Source: Orientia tsutsugamushi (GTDB lineage Bacteria > Pseudomonadota > Alphaproteobacteria > Rickettsiales > Rickettsiaceae). Taken from it: DNA of 64,000 bases. The notes beneath the pieces are model-generated. The model was not told where the DNA came from. It did not search any database and saw only the letters and a list, made by a program, of their open reading frames with translations. The stretch lies in NCBI RefSeq assembly GCF_900327275.1, contig NZ_LS398548.1, forward strand, positions 124,001 through 188,000. Reading direction: 5' to 3'. The position numbers were made by a program, and so were the translations under genes. Positions 17,834-26,186 of the stretch are shown in pieces (positions within the stretch are counted from its first letter, which is position 1; the number at the start of each line of letters is the position of its first letter).

Positions 17834-18406
17834 ATGATAGATTTTTATAGTGAGAGCTTAATAAATAAGCTGTTCAGAACCAACATAAGATTTAACACCA
17901 AAATTGATCTTGATAAAGTTGAAAGAGCAATACTTTACGCTAAAGAATATCATGGCCAGCAAAAGAGAGATACAGAACTCTACTACACACATCCATTGAA
18001 AGTAGCGTACATGGTATCAGACTACAGCTTTGAAACAAATACAATTATTACTGCAATACTACATGATACACTTGAAGACACAAAACTAACTAAAGAAAGA
18101 ATAAGGTACGAATTTGGTGCTAATATTGCAGAACAAGTTTCAGACCTTACCAGAGTTAGGGATAATAAGAAAATCAGTGCTATGGAAATGATACAAATAT
18201 TACGCAGCCAAAATAAAACAGAACTATTACTGATCAAGCTTTTTGATAGATTCCATAATATTACAACTATATTCATCAAACCTCCTCACAAAAGGCAAGA
18301 AATAATATTTGAAACTCAGCAAGAATTTATAGCTCTTGCTGAATACCTTAAACTACCAGAGATTGGAAAACGCTTAAGCGAATATTGTAAACTTCATGCT
18401 AGTTAA
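17834..18406 (+). CDS. RelA/SpoT-type HD hydrolase domain protein, copy 2
   Basis: 190 residues, nearly identical to the gene at 6126-6701. All HD-domain residues are kept (YYTHPL, LHDTLEDT, KLFDRFHN). One Gly is missing (RDTELYY here, RDTGELYY in the other two copies), just before the first metal-binding His region; this could disturb the loop and is worth noting when judging activity. It heads the right-arm operon with the ankyrin and outer-membrane-type genes downstream, from an extended -10 promoter. Confidence 0.85.
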   Translation: MIDFYSESLINKLFRTNIRFNTKIDLDKVERAILYAKEYHGQQKRDTELYYTHPLKVAYMVSDYSFETNTIITAILHDTLEDTKLTKERIRYEFGANIAEQVSDLTRVRDNKKISAMEMIQILRSQNKTELLLIKLFDRFHNITTIFIKPPHKRQEIIFETQQEFIALAEYLKLPEIGKRLSEYCKLHAS

Positions 18407-18443
18407 AATGTAGTAAATAATTGAGAATGAAAGAATTAAATAT

Positions 18444-19088
18444 ATGATATTAAAATCTAAGACTAAGTATACCTTACATAGCGCTATTCAAGATGGTGAC
18501 ATTAAAAAAGTGAAGCAGCTTATTAATAAGGATATTACACTTGTCAATTCAAAATATAAAAACGGTACTACTGCTTTATCTGTAGCTTTAAAATATAAGA
18601 ATCTACCTATTGCCGAGATTTTACTAAGCAATGGAGCTAACGTAAACGCACAAGATAATGATGGGCACACTGCTTTACATCTTGTTGTTGAAACAATTCA
18701 AGTATATTATGAATTTTTCGAAAAATATCCTATCTATTGCAATGATCATATAGCATTACTGCTAAAATATAATGCTGATGTAAATATCGAAAATAATCAA
18801 GGTAATACACCTTTATCTGATGCTGTTGAATGCAGATGTATAGAACCTTTAGCAATTATGCTAAAACATAATTCTACTGGTATTAATAAAAAATATGATG
18901 AAGGAGAAACACTACTACATATTGCTGTTCGTAATAAAATCATAGATATTATACAGCTTTTGATTGATTATGGAGCAGATATTGATGCAAAAGATGATAA
19001 CGGCATGACTACTATAGATTATGCTGCTAAAAGCGGTAATGCAGATGTATTCAACTTTCTAACGGAACAATGGGTCCCATGGTATTAG
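18444..19088 (+). CDS. Ankyrin-repeat protein, copy 2
   Basis: 214 residues with the same five to six ankyrin repeats as 5470-6114; only about seven residues differ (for example DITLVNSKYKN, MTTIDY, EQWVPWY). Both copies have intact frames, which is notable among so many broken neighbours. It lies 37 bases after the RSH gene (11 bases in the left arm). Probably co-transcribed with it. Function beyond protein binding is unknown. Confidence 0.85.
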   Translation: MILKSKTKYTLHSAIQDGDIKKVKQLINKDITLVNSKYKNGTTALSVALKYKNLPIAEILLSNGANVNAQDNDGHTALHLVVETIQVYYEFFEKYPIYCNDHIALLLKYNADVNIENNQGNTPLSDAVECRCIEPLAIMLKHNSTGINKKYDEGETLLHIAVRNKIIDIIQLLIDYGADIDAKDDNGMTTIDYAAKSGNADVFNFLTEQWVPWY

Positions 19089-19135
19089 GTTTCAACAGAT
19101 AGCTAATATGTTAATGCTAATAAAGAGAAGTTAAT

Positions 19136-19684
19136 ATGAATGTTTTGAAATCACTTTTACAACCGTGTTATGCTGTTATATTAGCATTCGTTGTATTATC
19201 TTCACCATCGATATGTACAGCGAATAATAATGTAAACTTCAATGCTTTCAAAGATAGTATTGATACTTCACAATTCTATATAAAATTTTCAACTGGTATT
19301 GCTACTAACTACGACACATTAGAAGCTGGAATTGGTTATAGATTAGATCGGCACAGAATGGATGTAAGATTAGGATTTATGTGTCATCACAACTGTAGAG
19401 ATAACTTTGTTCAAGGAAATTATTATTACAATATAATTGAAGGTAACAAAGCATCAATTTTTGTTACAGGTGGCCTAGTATCAGCTTTCAATAGTGATAG
19501 CGGTACTGGTATAGACTTGGGAGTTGGTACAACAATAAACTTATCAAGAGATACATATTTAGACGGAGTTGGTACAACAATAAATTTATCAAGAGATACA
19601 TATTTAGACATTGAATGTAGCACAATGGCTAACTATAGACCACTTCCTATTCATATACGATTTGGATTGCGGGTTCACATTTAA
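19136..19684 (+). CDS. Probable outer-membrane beta-barrel-like protein, copy 2
   Basis: 182 residues, nearly identical to 4819-5367, with signal peptide (AVILAFVVLSSPSICTA) and the same tandem 15-residue duplication (GVGTTINLSRDTYLD twice). So the 45-bp duplication came before the arm duplication. Starts with MNVLKSLL instead of MSILKSPL. It ends 4 bases from the stop of the convergent methylase pseudogene, as in the left arm. Confidence 0.65.
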   Translation: MNVLKSLLQPCYAVILAFVVLSSPSICTANNNVNFNAFKDSIDTSQFYIKFSTGIATNYDTLEAGIGYRLDRHRMDVRLGFMCHHNCRDNFVQGNYYYNIIEGNKASIFVTGGLVSAFNSDSGTGIDLGVGTTINLSRDTYLDGVGTTINLSRDTYLDIECSTMANYRPLPIHIRFGLRVHI

Positions 19685-19687
19685 TAA

Positions 19688-20420
19688 CTAGCAAGTTTTA
19701 TAGTTAGTAATGATTAGCTCATTAACGAGATTGCGTTGTTCATTGATTGAGTATGTAACTCCAATATGAGTAATGAAGAAGTCTTTGTATAAGTCTCTAA
19801 TAAAGGCAGTGTTATTATTTGAAAGCATAATTTTAACACCTTTATTGTTTAGTTCATAAACAAAATCTCGTAGTCTAATTTGCTCTTTTTCATCAAATGG
19901 AACTCTAGTGTAAAATCGTTCTCCTGATTGGTGGTAAGGCGGATCAAGATAAACGAAGTCACCTTTTTTAGGTTCTATAAACGAAAAATCCATAGCGCAA
20001 ATTGATACACCAGCAAGAAGGTTACTACATTTATTTATTCTAGAGCAAATATGAAGCTTTAAGATATATAAATTTTGCAGTGATATCATTAGGATCATTA
20101 CTATAATAATTGTCTCTTATTTTATAGTAGTAGTTTTCAGAATGGTTTTTGTGATATAGATTTAGTAATCTATTTACCTCATTTGGATTCTTTTTTACAG
20201 CGTGATAACTAGTAATTAAGTCGAGATTAATATCAGACAAAAAACATTGTTTAAACAGATGCCTAACTTGAAAAAATAAAGCCCCACCTCCAAGGAATGG
20301 TTCATAGTAATTATAGTGTGGCCCTGAAGGAAGATGCTCTATTAATTTATTAACAATTCTCCTTTTGCCTCCAACTCAATGGAGAAAAGGCTTTGGTTCA
20401 TTAGAAATTGCTATTGACAC
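19688..20420 (-). pseudogene. Dam-type methyltransferase, right copy, TGA plus deletion
   Basis: Same gene as 4006-4815. It shares the in-frame TGA (20376-20378) in place of the Trp of the WxGGK motif, so that mutation came before the arm duplication. In addition about 80 bases are missing between FIYLK and LHICSR (the NKYSFRGIYR region), shifting the frame near 20060. The catalytic LDPPYHQSGERF is kept. Twice broken, hence older or unselected. Confidence 0.88.
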
Positions 20421-20538
20421 AAGAATTTTTGATTAATTAAATCTCTACTATGAATTATAGCAGAAAATAAGCCTTAAAGCCAGTAATAATAACTGCTACA
20501 GAACTTTCTTTATAAATCTTTTTTGAATGATATTTTTG

Positions 20539-20695
20539 TAGCTAGAGATACAATGTGATAATTTCGCATTCACTTTAAAAAAGATGAAAAATTTTTCATA
20601 ATTATGACAAAAAATCATGTACTGATAAAAATCTAAATGATATTGTATACCTGATATTATCTGAGATTCAAGATTTAGATAATATTTAGCTAGAG
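20539..20695 (+). repeat. About 150-bp palindrome-rich repeat, copy c
   Basis: Bounded on both sides by TAGCTAGAG (20539-20547 and 20687-20695). Contains the perfect palindrome ATGAAAAATTTTTCAT and the other stems described for copies a and b. Together with copy d it flanks the 238-residue gene. The rest of 20421-20945 shows no gene. Confidence 0.6.
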
Positions 20696-20945
20696 GTTAT
20701 TTCATTAAAACTTCAGAATCTGTTAGTAAAGGTACAAATGAATCTCTAGCTATACTTTAATTACTACTTCAAATAGCAAAAGTAATGCTATGATTATTAG
20801 TTATAAGAATAACAATAACCAAAAAAAATCTAAAAATACGATTTGCTAATGGCCTAATTATTTTAGGCTATCTCAATTTATAACTCAAGATTAATAATAA
20901 ATATATAATTGTTAAATATTATGCGGGGTTTTAAAGAGTAAAAGT

Positions 20946-21662
20946 ATGCATATACAAGTCTTAAGCGCGGCAAAACACTTGCTCTATCGAATGTTTAACC
21001 TACGCAAACAAAATAAAGCAACACAAATTTTTTCAGTTTCACAGGAAAAATGGTTTGCTTTTTTTAATGACTTGCACAGTCATACAGAACAAAAAAATTT
21101 AATACAACTTCTAATAACTCATCTTATAAAGATAAAATCTAATTTAAAAATAGATCAGCAAAAAAAGTGTTTAACTGGATATTTAACTGATCCAAATTAC
21201 ACCTTAACCAGAAAGGAACAAAAATATATTTTAAAATTAACAAATGAAAATGATTTTATTTGGAATAAGAAAGGTCAAAACTTTCTTGATTTTTGTATGT
21301 ATAAAATTATACGAATGCATTCCATAGCACTTGAAATACCAATCAAAAAATGTTCTAGCAATATGCTAATAAATAAAGGGATCAAACCCTTTCAGGAATT
21401 TATTACACCAGAACATTTTAAGAATATAATTTATCTTGAACAAAAACTACTATACCGCACACTTAAGTATTATCATTGCATTAATTCTGAACAGAGAAAA
21501 GCAATTATCAAACAACTACTATTGGCTCAAGGGCAGCTTGAAATAAAAGAAGATCTTAATTCGATAGAAAAAAAAGATTTTGACTTAGTTAATACAGCAC
21601 TTGATTTTTATATTTGTGATATTATGGGTCGTTTTAAAGACGTGCTCGAACCTGATGTTTAA
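20946..21662 (+). CDS. Unrecognised 238-residue protein, right-arm cargo
   Basis: An uninterrupted frame from ATG 20946 (alternative starts exist). The protein is basic and helix-rich with no signal peptide, membrane span or motif I recognise (KQNKATQIFSVSQEKWFAFF, IKKCSSNMLINKGIKPFQEF, CDIMGRFKDVLEPDV). The left arm keeps only the last 60 or so codons (1333-1527), the rest being replaced by the 622-residue gene. Upstream DNA (20830-20945) differs from the left arm as well. No function is proposed. Confidence 0.65.
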   Translation: MHIQVLSAAKHLLYRMFNLRKQNKATQIFSVSQEKWFAFFNDLHSHTEQKNLIQLLITHLIKIKSNLKIDQQKKCLTGYLTDPNYTLTRKEQKYILKLTNENDFIWNKKGQNFLDFCMYKIIRMHSIALEIPIKKCSSNMLINKGIKPFQEFITPEHFKNIIYLEQKLLYRTLKYYHCINSEQRKAIIKQLLLAQGQLEIKEDLNSIEKKDFDLVNTALDFYICDIMGRFKDVLEPDV

Positions 21663-21792
21663 ATTAAGAGCAATAAGATAAGTTCAGAACTTTTTCAGTT
21701 AATATACTAAATTATCAAAGTCTTTTTTTATAACTCAGAATCAATTGTATATCTCATTTTGAAAGGTATTTTGTTTTTTTAGATGTAAATAA

Positions 21793-21937
21793 CAATGCGA
21801 CAATTTCGCATCTACTTTAAAAAAGATGAAAAATTTTTCATAATTATGACAAAAAGTCATGTACTGATAAAAATCTAAATGATACTGTATACCTGATATT
21901 ATCTGAGATTCAAGATTTAGATAATATTCGGCTAGAG
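21793..21937 (+). repeat. About 150-bp palindrome-rich repeat, copy d
   Basis: Fourth copy, same orientation as copy c, upstream of the sensor-kinase gene at 22013. It starts with a GCGACAATTTCGC hairpin and includes ATGAAAAATTTTTCAT and ATGAC...GTCAT stems. It fills most of the 21663-22012 gap. Confidence 0.6.
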
Positions 21938-22012
21938 ATTAAATACGCTAAACCTGAAATTTACTTTTTAAATCTCTAGCTGCTATATAAACTAATACAG
22001 CAGGAGAATTCT

Positions 22013-22741
22013 ATGCCTATTGAAGACGAAGGTCAAAATAAAATCAATAAATTAACCGAAAAATTATCCACAGAGGGAATTAATAGCACAACAATAAAAC
22101 AGATAGATAGTGAAATGCAAAAACTATACTTTCAGCTAGAGGAATCTGAGCAAGTAAGCATAAATTGCATAGAGTGGATACAATATTTTAGGCTAATAGT
22201 AAATAACTACGACAGAAAAAAAGTAAATATAATAGCTTCTCTAAATGGAATGATTTTTTTATTTAGACAATACATAGCATCAACAAATATAAGGATTGAA
22301 ACATTTAATATAGAACCGCTAATAAATAATACCGTTATCAGAATGAGGAAAAATTTTGAGAATGAGAATATAAATCTAAATGTTCAAAATGACATAAAGC
22401 CGATTCTGATTGGAGACAGTTTCAGAATAAAAGCAGTAATAAGCCAGTTAATTGGTAGTGCGGTTATAAATAGTAGCAAGAATAGCAAGATTATTGTCAA
22501 CGTCAATCAGAATTCAGAAATATTACAATTTATAGTACAAAACATAGAACTAAGCACTTCTAAAGAAAAATTAGAAAAAATAAATGCTGAACTAGAGAAT
22601 ACGAATTTGGTAATGTATCAAGAACTAGGAGAAGGATTGGCATTTATAAAACATCTTACACATCAGATGAAAGGAAATCTACGAGTTAAAGAGCAAAATA
22701 ATTATGTAACTTTTTCATTTGATGTACCAACAATAGTTTGA
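22013..22741 (+). CDS. Degenerate sensor histidine kinase, right copy
   Basis: 242 residues, the twin of 201-977. The ATG has AGCAGGAGAATTCT upstream. It has the LNGMIFLF helix without an H-box His, an N-box-like VISQLIGSAV, no DxGxG, and GEGLAFIKHL as a G2 remnant. The C-terminus stops at FDVPTIV, the likely original stop, 21 bases before the next kinase gene. The two frames appear to be a tandem pair of soluble kinase-like proteins. ATP binding is uncertain and no response regulator is next to them. Confidence 0.65.
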   Translation: MPIEDEGQNKINKLTEKLSTEGINSTTIKQIDSEMQKLYFQLEESEQVSINCIEWIQYFRLIVNNYDRKKVNIIASLNGMIFLFRQYIASTNIRIETFNIEPLINNTVIRMRKNFENENINLNVQNDIKPILIGDSFRIKAVISQLIGSAVINSSKNSKIIVNVNQNSEILQFIVQNIELSTSKEKLEKINAELENTNLVMYQELGEGLAFIKHLTHQMKGNLRVKEQNNYVTFSFDVPTIV

Positions 22742-22762
22742 ATTATTCTTTAGGAGAATGCT

Positions 22763-23620
22763 ATGAAAGAAAAGAAGAAAACAATTAACAAATGGATGGT
22801 ACAAATTCCTCCAATACCAATTACGTTGGTGAATGGAGAGAGTGAGAATATCGATGAATATATGGAAATAATAACAAAGCTAAGAAAAGCGAAGTATCAG
22901 GTCGAGGCAGCTGAATCATTGAAAGAATATTGTACAGATTTAATACAGGAGATTAAATATAGATTTAATATTGCAACGAGTGAAATTGTAAGGCTTGCAA
23001 GCGAGATCATGTTAAATGATTCAGAAAATAAAGATAAGCTGAAAACAATATTAAATTGATCAGCAAATCTCCAAGGGTACTGTAATGATGTAGTTTACAC
23101 GCTTAGAAGCGAAATTGAGAATGAAAATTTATGTTTAAAAAAATTTAGCATACAAAAGCTAGTAAAAAATGCCGTCAGGAGACTAGAAGACATTGCAAAA
23201 GAGAAAGATATAAAAATCAATTACAATTTTCAGTACAAAATGAAGGATATTGTGATTGGAAATAGTGATCACTTACAAGCTATATTAAGTCAATTAATAG
23301 GAAGCGTCATTAGATTTAATCACAGCTGCCAGGTTATAATTACAGTTCATTTGTTTACTGTAAAAAATTATATAAAAAGCGATAACATACTACAATTTAG
23401 AATACACGATACAGGAAGCGGTATTTCAAAAGAAAAATTAGGGAATATAAAAGCTAAATTAGCTGATTTTGAGTTGGTAAGAGACTATCCGCTAATGCTT
23501 GAATCAGGATTATGGTTTGTAAATTACCTTATTAATCAACTTAATGGAGAAATGGAAATAGAAAGCGAAAAAGACAAGTTTACAACCATTACTTGCAATA
23601 TTCCAGTACAACTTTTTTAA
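22763..23620 (+). pseudogene. Second sensor histidine kinase, split by one TGA
   Basis: Reading from ATG 22763 the frame is open to a TGA at 23057-23059, then continues in the same phase with no stop to 23620 (286 codons in all). The second part has a good HATPase_c: ILSQLIGSVI, a proper G1 box FRIHDTGSGISKEKL, and a G2-like ESGLWFVNYLINQ. The joined protein reads ...KTILN-stop-SANLQGYCNDVVY..., so one base change broke it. An internal start at 23240 would leave only the ATPase part. The left counterpart is cut by the window edge at codon 75. Confidence 0.85.
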
Positions 23621-23720
23621 TCAAATTAATTCGCTTCTTTTTCAGTTTTTATCTGAGACTGAAGTATATAAAAAGTTTAATTTATTGTATAATTTATTAA
23701 AGATTATTTAGAGATGAAAA

Positions 23721-24296
23721 ATGATAGACTTTTATAGCGAAAGCTTACTAAATAAGCTGTTTGAAACCAACGTAAGATTTAATACTGAAATTGATCTTGA
23801 TAAAGTTGAAAAAGCAATATTTTATGCCCAAAAATATCATGGTCAGCAAAAGAGAGATACAGGAGAACTATACTACACACATCCATTAGAAGTAGCTTAT
23901 ATGGTATCAGACTACAGCTTTGAAACAGATACGATTATTACAGCAATACTACATGATACCATCGAAGACACAACACTAACTAAAGAAAAAATAGGTCAAG
24001 AATTTGGTCATAATATTGCAGAACAGGTTTCAGATCTCACCAGGATTAAGGATAATAAAAAAATTAGTTCTAGAGAAATGATTCAAACATTTTATAGACA
24101 AAATAAAACAGAACTATTATTAATTAAGCTTTTCGACCGATTCCATAATATTCAGACTGTATCAATAAAACCTTATGAAAAAAGACAAGAAATCATACTA
24201 GAAACGCAGCAAGAATTTATACCTCTTGCTGAATATCTTAAATTACCAGAAATTGCTATAGAGCTAAATAAATACTGTAAGCTGTATGCTACCTAA
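23721..24296 (+). CDS. RelA/SpoT-type HD hydrolase domain protein, copy 3
   Basis: 191 residues, about 80 percent identical to the other two copies and hence an older paralogue. HD residues are intact (YYTHPL, LHDTIEDT, KLFDRFHN). The start has GAGATGAAAAATG with TATAAT at 23688-23693. No ankyrin gene follows. Expected (p)ppGpp hydrolase by family; three copies within 18 kb suggest that dosage or redundancy matters, or simply amplification of the element. Confidence 0.85.
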   Translation: MIDFYSESLLNKLFETNVRFNTEIDLDKVEKAIFYAQKYHGQQKRDTGELYYTHPLEVAYMVSDYSFETDTIITAILHDTIEDTTLTKEKIGQEFGHNIAEQVSDLTRIKDNKKISSREMIQTFYRQNKTELLLIKLFDRFHNIQTVSIKPYEKRQEIILETQQEFIPLAEYLKLPEIAIELNKYCKLYAT

Positions 24297-24417
24297 TAAA
24301 CTAAAGTTTAATAGGTGGTTAATGTAGTGAATTGCAGAAATTAAAATTCAATAAGAGAATGTTCATGTAGGTTATTTTATTGTATAATTTAAAAAGAATA
24401 GAAAATATGAAAAATAT

Positions 24418-25368
24418 ATGCATTTATCAAGATTTTTAGATCCAAAGAATGATGTAGCATTTAAAAAGATATTTGGATCAGAAAAAAACAAGGACATACT
24501 AATACATTTTCTGAACGATATATTGTTGTTTGAAGGGAATAGAAAAATAATAGAAGTAGAGTTTTTAGGAACGATATTAGATGCAGACATAGCGTCTAAA
24601 AAAGAATCAATAGTAGATGTTTTGTGTAAAGATAAAAACGGTGCGCAATATATAATAGAAATGCAAGTAGATCCTACACAAGGATTTGAAAAAAGAGCTC
24701 AGTATTATGCCGCAAAAGCATATGGTAGGCAACCAAATAGAGGGAAGGAAGGAAAATACTCAGACCTAAAGGAGGTTATATTTATAGCTATAGCAGATTA
24801 TAAATTGTTTCCAAATAAAGAAGACTATATATCAAGGCATGTAATATTGGATAAAAAGACATATGAGCATGATCTAAAGGACTTTTCATTTACCTTTATA
24901 GAATTACCAAAATTTAAAAAAAATAGAGTGGAAGAGTTAAATGATATAACAGAGAAGTGGTGCTATTTTTTTAAACATGCAAAAGAAACAACATTAGATG
25001 GATATAATAAAATAATAGGTGAAGATTTAATAATAAAAAGAGCGTATGAGGCATTAGATCAGTTTAATTGGAGTGAAGACGAACTAATAACCTATGAACA
25101 AGAGTTAAAGCGTATATGGGATAATAAAGCAGTAGAAGATTATAAACTCGAACGCGCTAAAGCTGAAGGTAAAGCTGAAGGTAAAGCTGAAGGTAAAGCT
25201 GAAGGTAAAGCTGAAGGTAAAGCTGAAGGAATAAAGCTCGGTGAAGCTAAAGCAAAAAAAGATTTTGCAATAAAATTATTGAAATCTGAATTATCAGTTG
25301 AGACAATTGCTGAATATACGGATTTATCAATACAAGAAGTATTAAATTTAAAAAATAGTGTAAAATAA
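24418..25368 (+). CDS. Rpn-family PD-(D/E)XK nuclease/transposase-like protein
   Basis: 316 residues. The N-terminus has the typical FLDPKNDVAFKKIFGSEKNKDILIHFLN, then the nuclease core (ESIVDVLCKDKNGAQYIIEMQV, with D-x(n)-ExQ acidic residues). The C-terminal quarter ends in a tandem KAEG repeat (six units coded by 12-bp AAAGCTGAAGGT repeats, 25155-25226) and an AETIAEYTDLS-type helix, also usual for this family. Rpn proteins promote recombination-like DNA cleavage; activity here is inferred. The 12-bp repeats may vary in number without breaking the frame. Confidence 0.85.
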   Translation: MHLSRFLDPKNDVAFKKIFGSEKNKDILIHFLNDILLFEGNRKIIEVEFLGTILDADIASKKESIVDVLCKDKNGAQYIIEMQVDPTQGFEKRAQYYAAKAYGRQPNRGKEGKYSDLKEVIFIAIADYKLFPNKEDYISRHVILDKKTYEHDLKDFSFTFIELPKFKKNRVEELNDITEKWCYFFKHAKETTLDGYNKIIGEDLIIKRAYEALDQFNWSEDELITYEQELKRIWDNKAVEDYKLERAKAEGKAEGKAEGKAEGKAEGKAEGIKLGEAKAKKDFAIKLLKSELSVETIAEYTDLSIQEVLNLKNSVK

Positions 25369-25378
25369 TAATGAATAT

Positions 25379-25409
25379 ACAACACAAAATCTTACTTTTG
25401 ATGTGTTGT
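25379..25409 (+). terminator. Hairpin after the Rpn gene
   Basis: ACAACACA (25379-25386) pairs with TGTGTTGT (25402-25409), 10 bases after the stop codon. The T-run after it is weak, so a rho-independent role is only possible. Confidence 0.4.
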
Positions 25410-25435
25410 ATGCTACTTCTATTAGATGCTTTATA

Positions 25436-25882
25436 TCACACTACAAGTTCTATACTATACTGAACATTGAGAAGGCCATTCTTTAAGGCCTCAATGTCCT
25501 TAACATGACCGCACCATTCTTGACGAAAACTGTTCCATTTTAAGCCATGAAGGCGAATGTGGCGCTTAGTGTTTTCGTCTGGTTCGGAGGAGGTAAATTT
25601 TAAAATCACGGCAGCTTTATTTTGCTGTTCTTTATCAAAAATATCTTTACCTATTGTAGTCCAATGATCCTGAACATTTGGATGTTGTGTTAAAGTTTCT
25701 TTTAGTGAAACAATTGCACCAAATAAAGTATTTGTTGATAAGTGATCAAGCTTAGCTTTAGCAACTAATCCACCCATTTCGATAAGACGTCGAGTACGCA
25801 TTTTACGTTCTTTAATTTTGAGGTTAACCTCATCCATGATTAGCTTAGCCTTTTTTTGTTGAAGAGTAATTTTTTGCTGCAT
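25436..25882 (-). CDS. traD(Ti): Ti-type TraD conjugal transfer accessory protein
   Basis: 148 residues. The first 60 match the small Ti-plasmid TraD family (KIKERKMRTRRLIEMGGLVAKAKLDHL). The rest adds a C-terminal domain with HIRLHGLKWNSFRQEWCGHV, of a type often found in DNA-processing proteins. In Ti plasmids traD lies opposite traA with oriT between them, exactly the arrangement here, so I infer a relaxosome role. The right-arm copy is 62966-63421. Not to be confused with the F-type coupling protein TraD at 54192. Confidence 0.85.
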   Translation of the reverse strand: MQQKITLQQKKAKLIMDEVNLKIKERKMRTRRLIEMGGLVAKAKLDHLSTNTLFGAIVSLKETLTQHPNVQDHWTTIGKDIFDKEQQNKAAVILKFTSSEPDENTKRHIRLHGLKWNSFRQEWCGHVKDIEALKNGLLNVQYSIELVV

Positions 25883-26186
25883 AAGATTTGCTGTGTTAGT
25901 AATTCAAAAAGATAAAAAAATCAGGCAAGAATATATCAAAATAAAATCTCAGTAAAGAAAAAAACCGTACCTACCAAACCAACATCAAATAATTATAGTC
26001 AAAAAAACTTGAATTCAGGTTAGAAGCTTCATTAAAGAATAAGCTTACGCAATACGTAAACTTGAAAGTTTACTGCTAAAAAATGAGTACTCATTAACCG
26101 ATTGAATGTTAAAAAAAAAGAAGTTTATGCTAGCAAAATCAAAAAAACCATGCTAACTTAAAACTCAGGTGAGAATTGGTATTGAG
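25883..26186. promoter_or_regulatory. Divergent traD(Ti)/traA(Ti) spacer, candidate oriT
   Basis: The 304-base spacer between divergent mobilisation genes holds ordered palindromes: GTAAACTT-GA-AAGTTTAC (26056-26073), a perfect ATGAGTACTCAT (26083-26094), ACGCAATACGT just before them, and a conserved CCTACCAAACC block. All of these recur in the right-arm spacer. The position equals oriT of Ti-type plasmids. Nick site not identified; promoters for both genes must also lie here. Confidence 0.5.

Larger units (their letters stand above)
17621..22988. repeat. Right arm of large inverted repeat A
   Basis: Mirror of 1-6914. The first shared string is ATGAAAAAATGCTT at 17621. The match continues to at least 22988, the counterpart of base 1. 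Genes in order: RSH, ankyrin, outer-membrane-type, methylase (reverse), 238-residue gene, kinase 1 and the start of kinase 2. Sequence is mostly very close to the left arm, with the cargo swap and a methylase deletion as main differences. Confidence 0.85.

Noticed and set aside
24372-24590. Reverse-strand open frame within the Rpn gene
   Set aside because: It overlaps a well-supported coding region on the other strand and has no family resemblance or ribosome site; the same holds for the other antisense frames in TraA, TraC, Rpn and primase genes.
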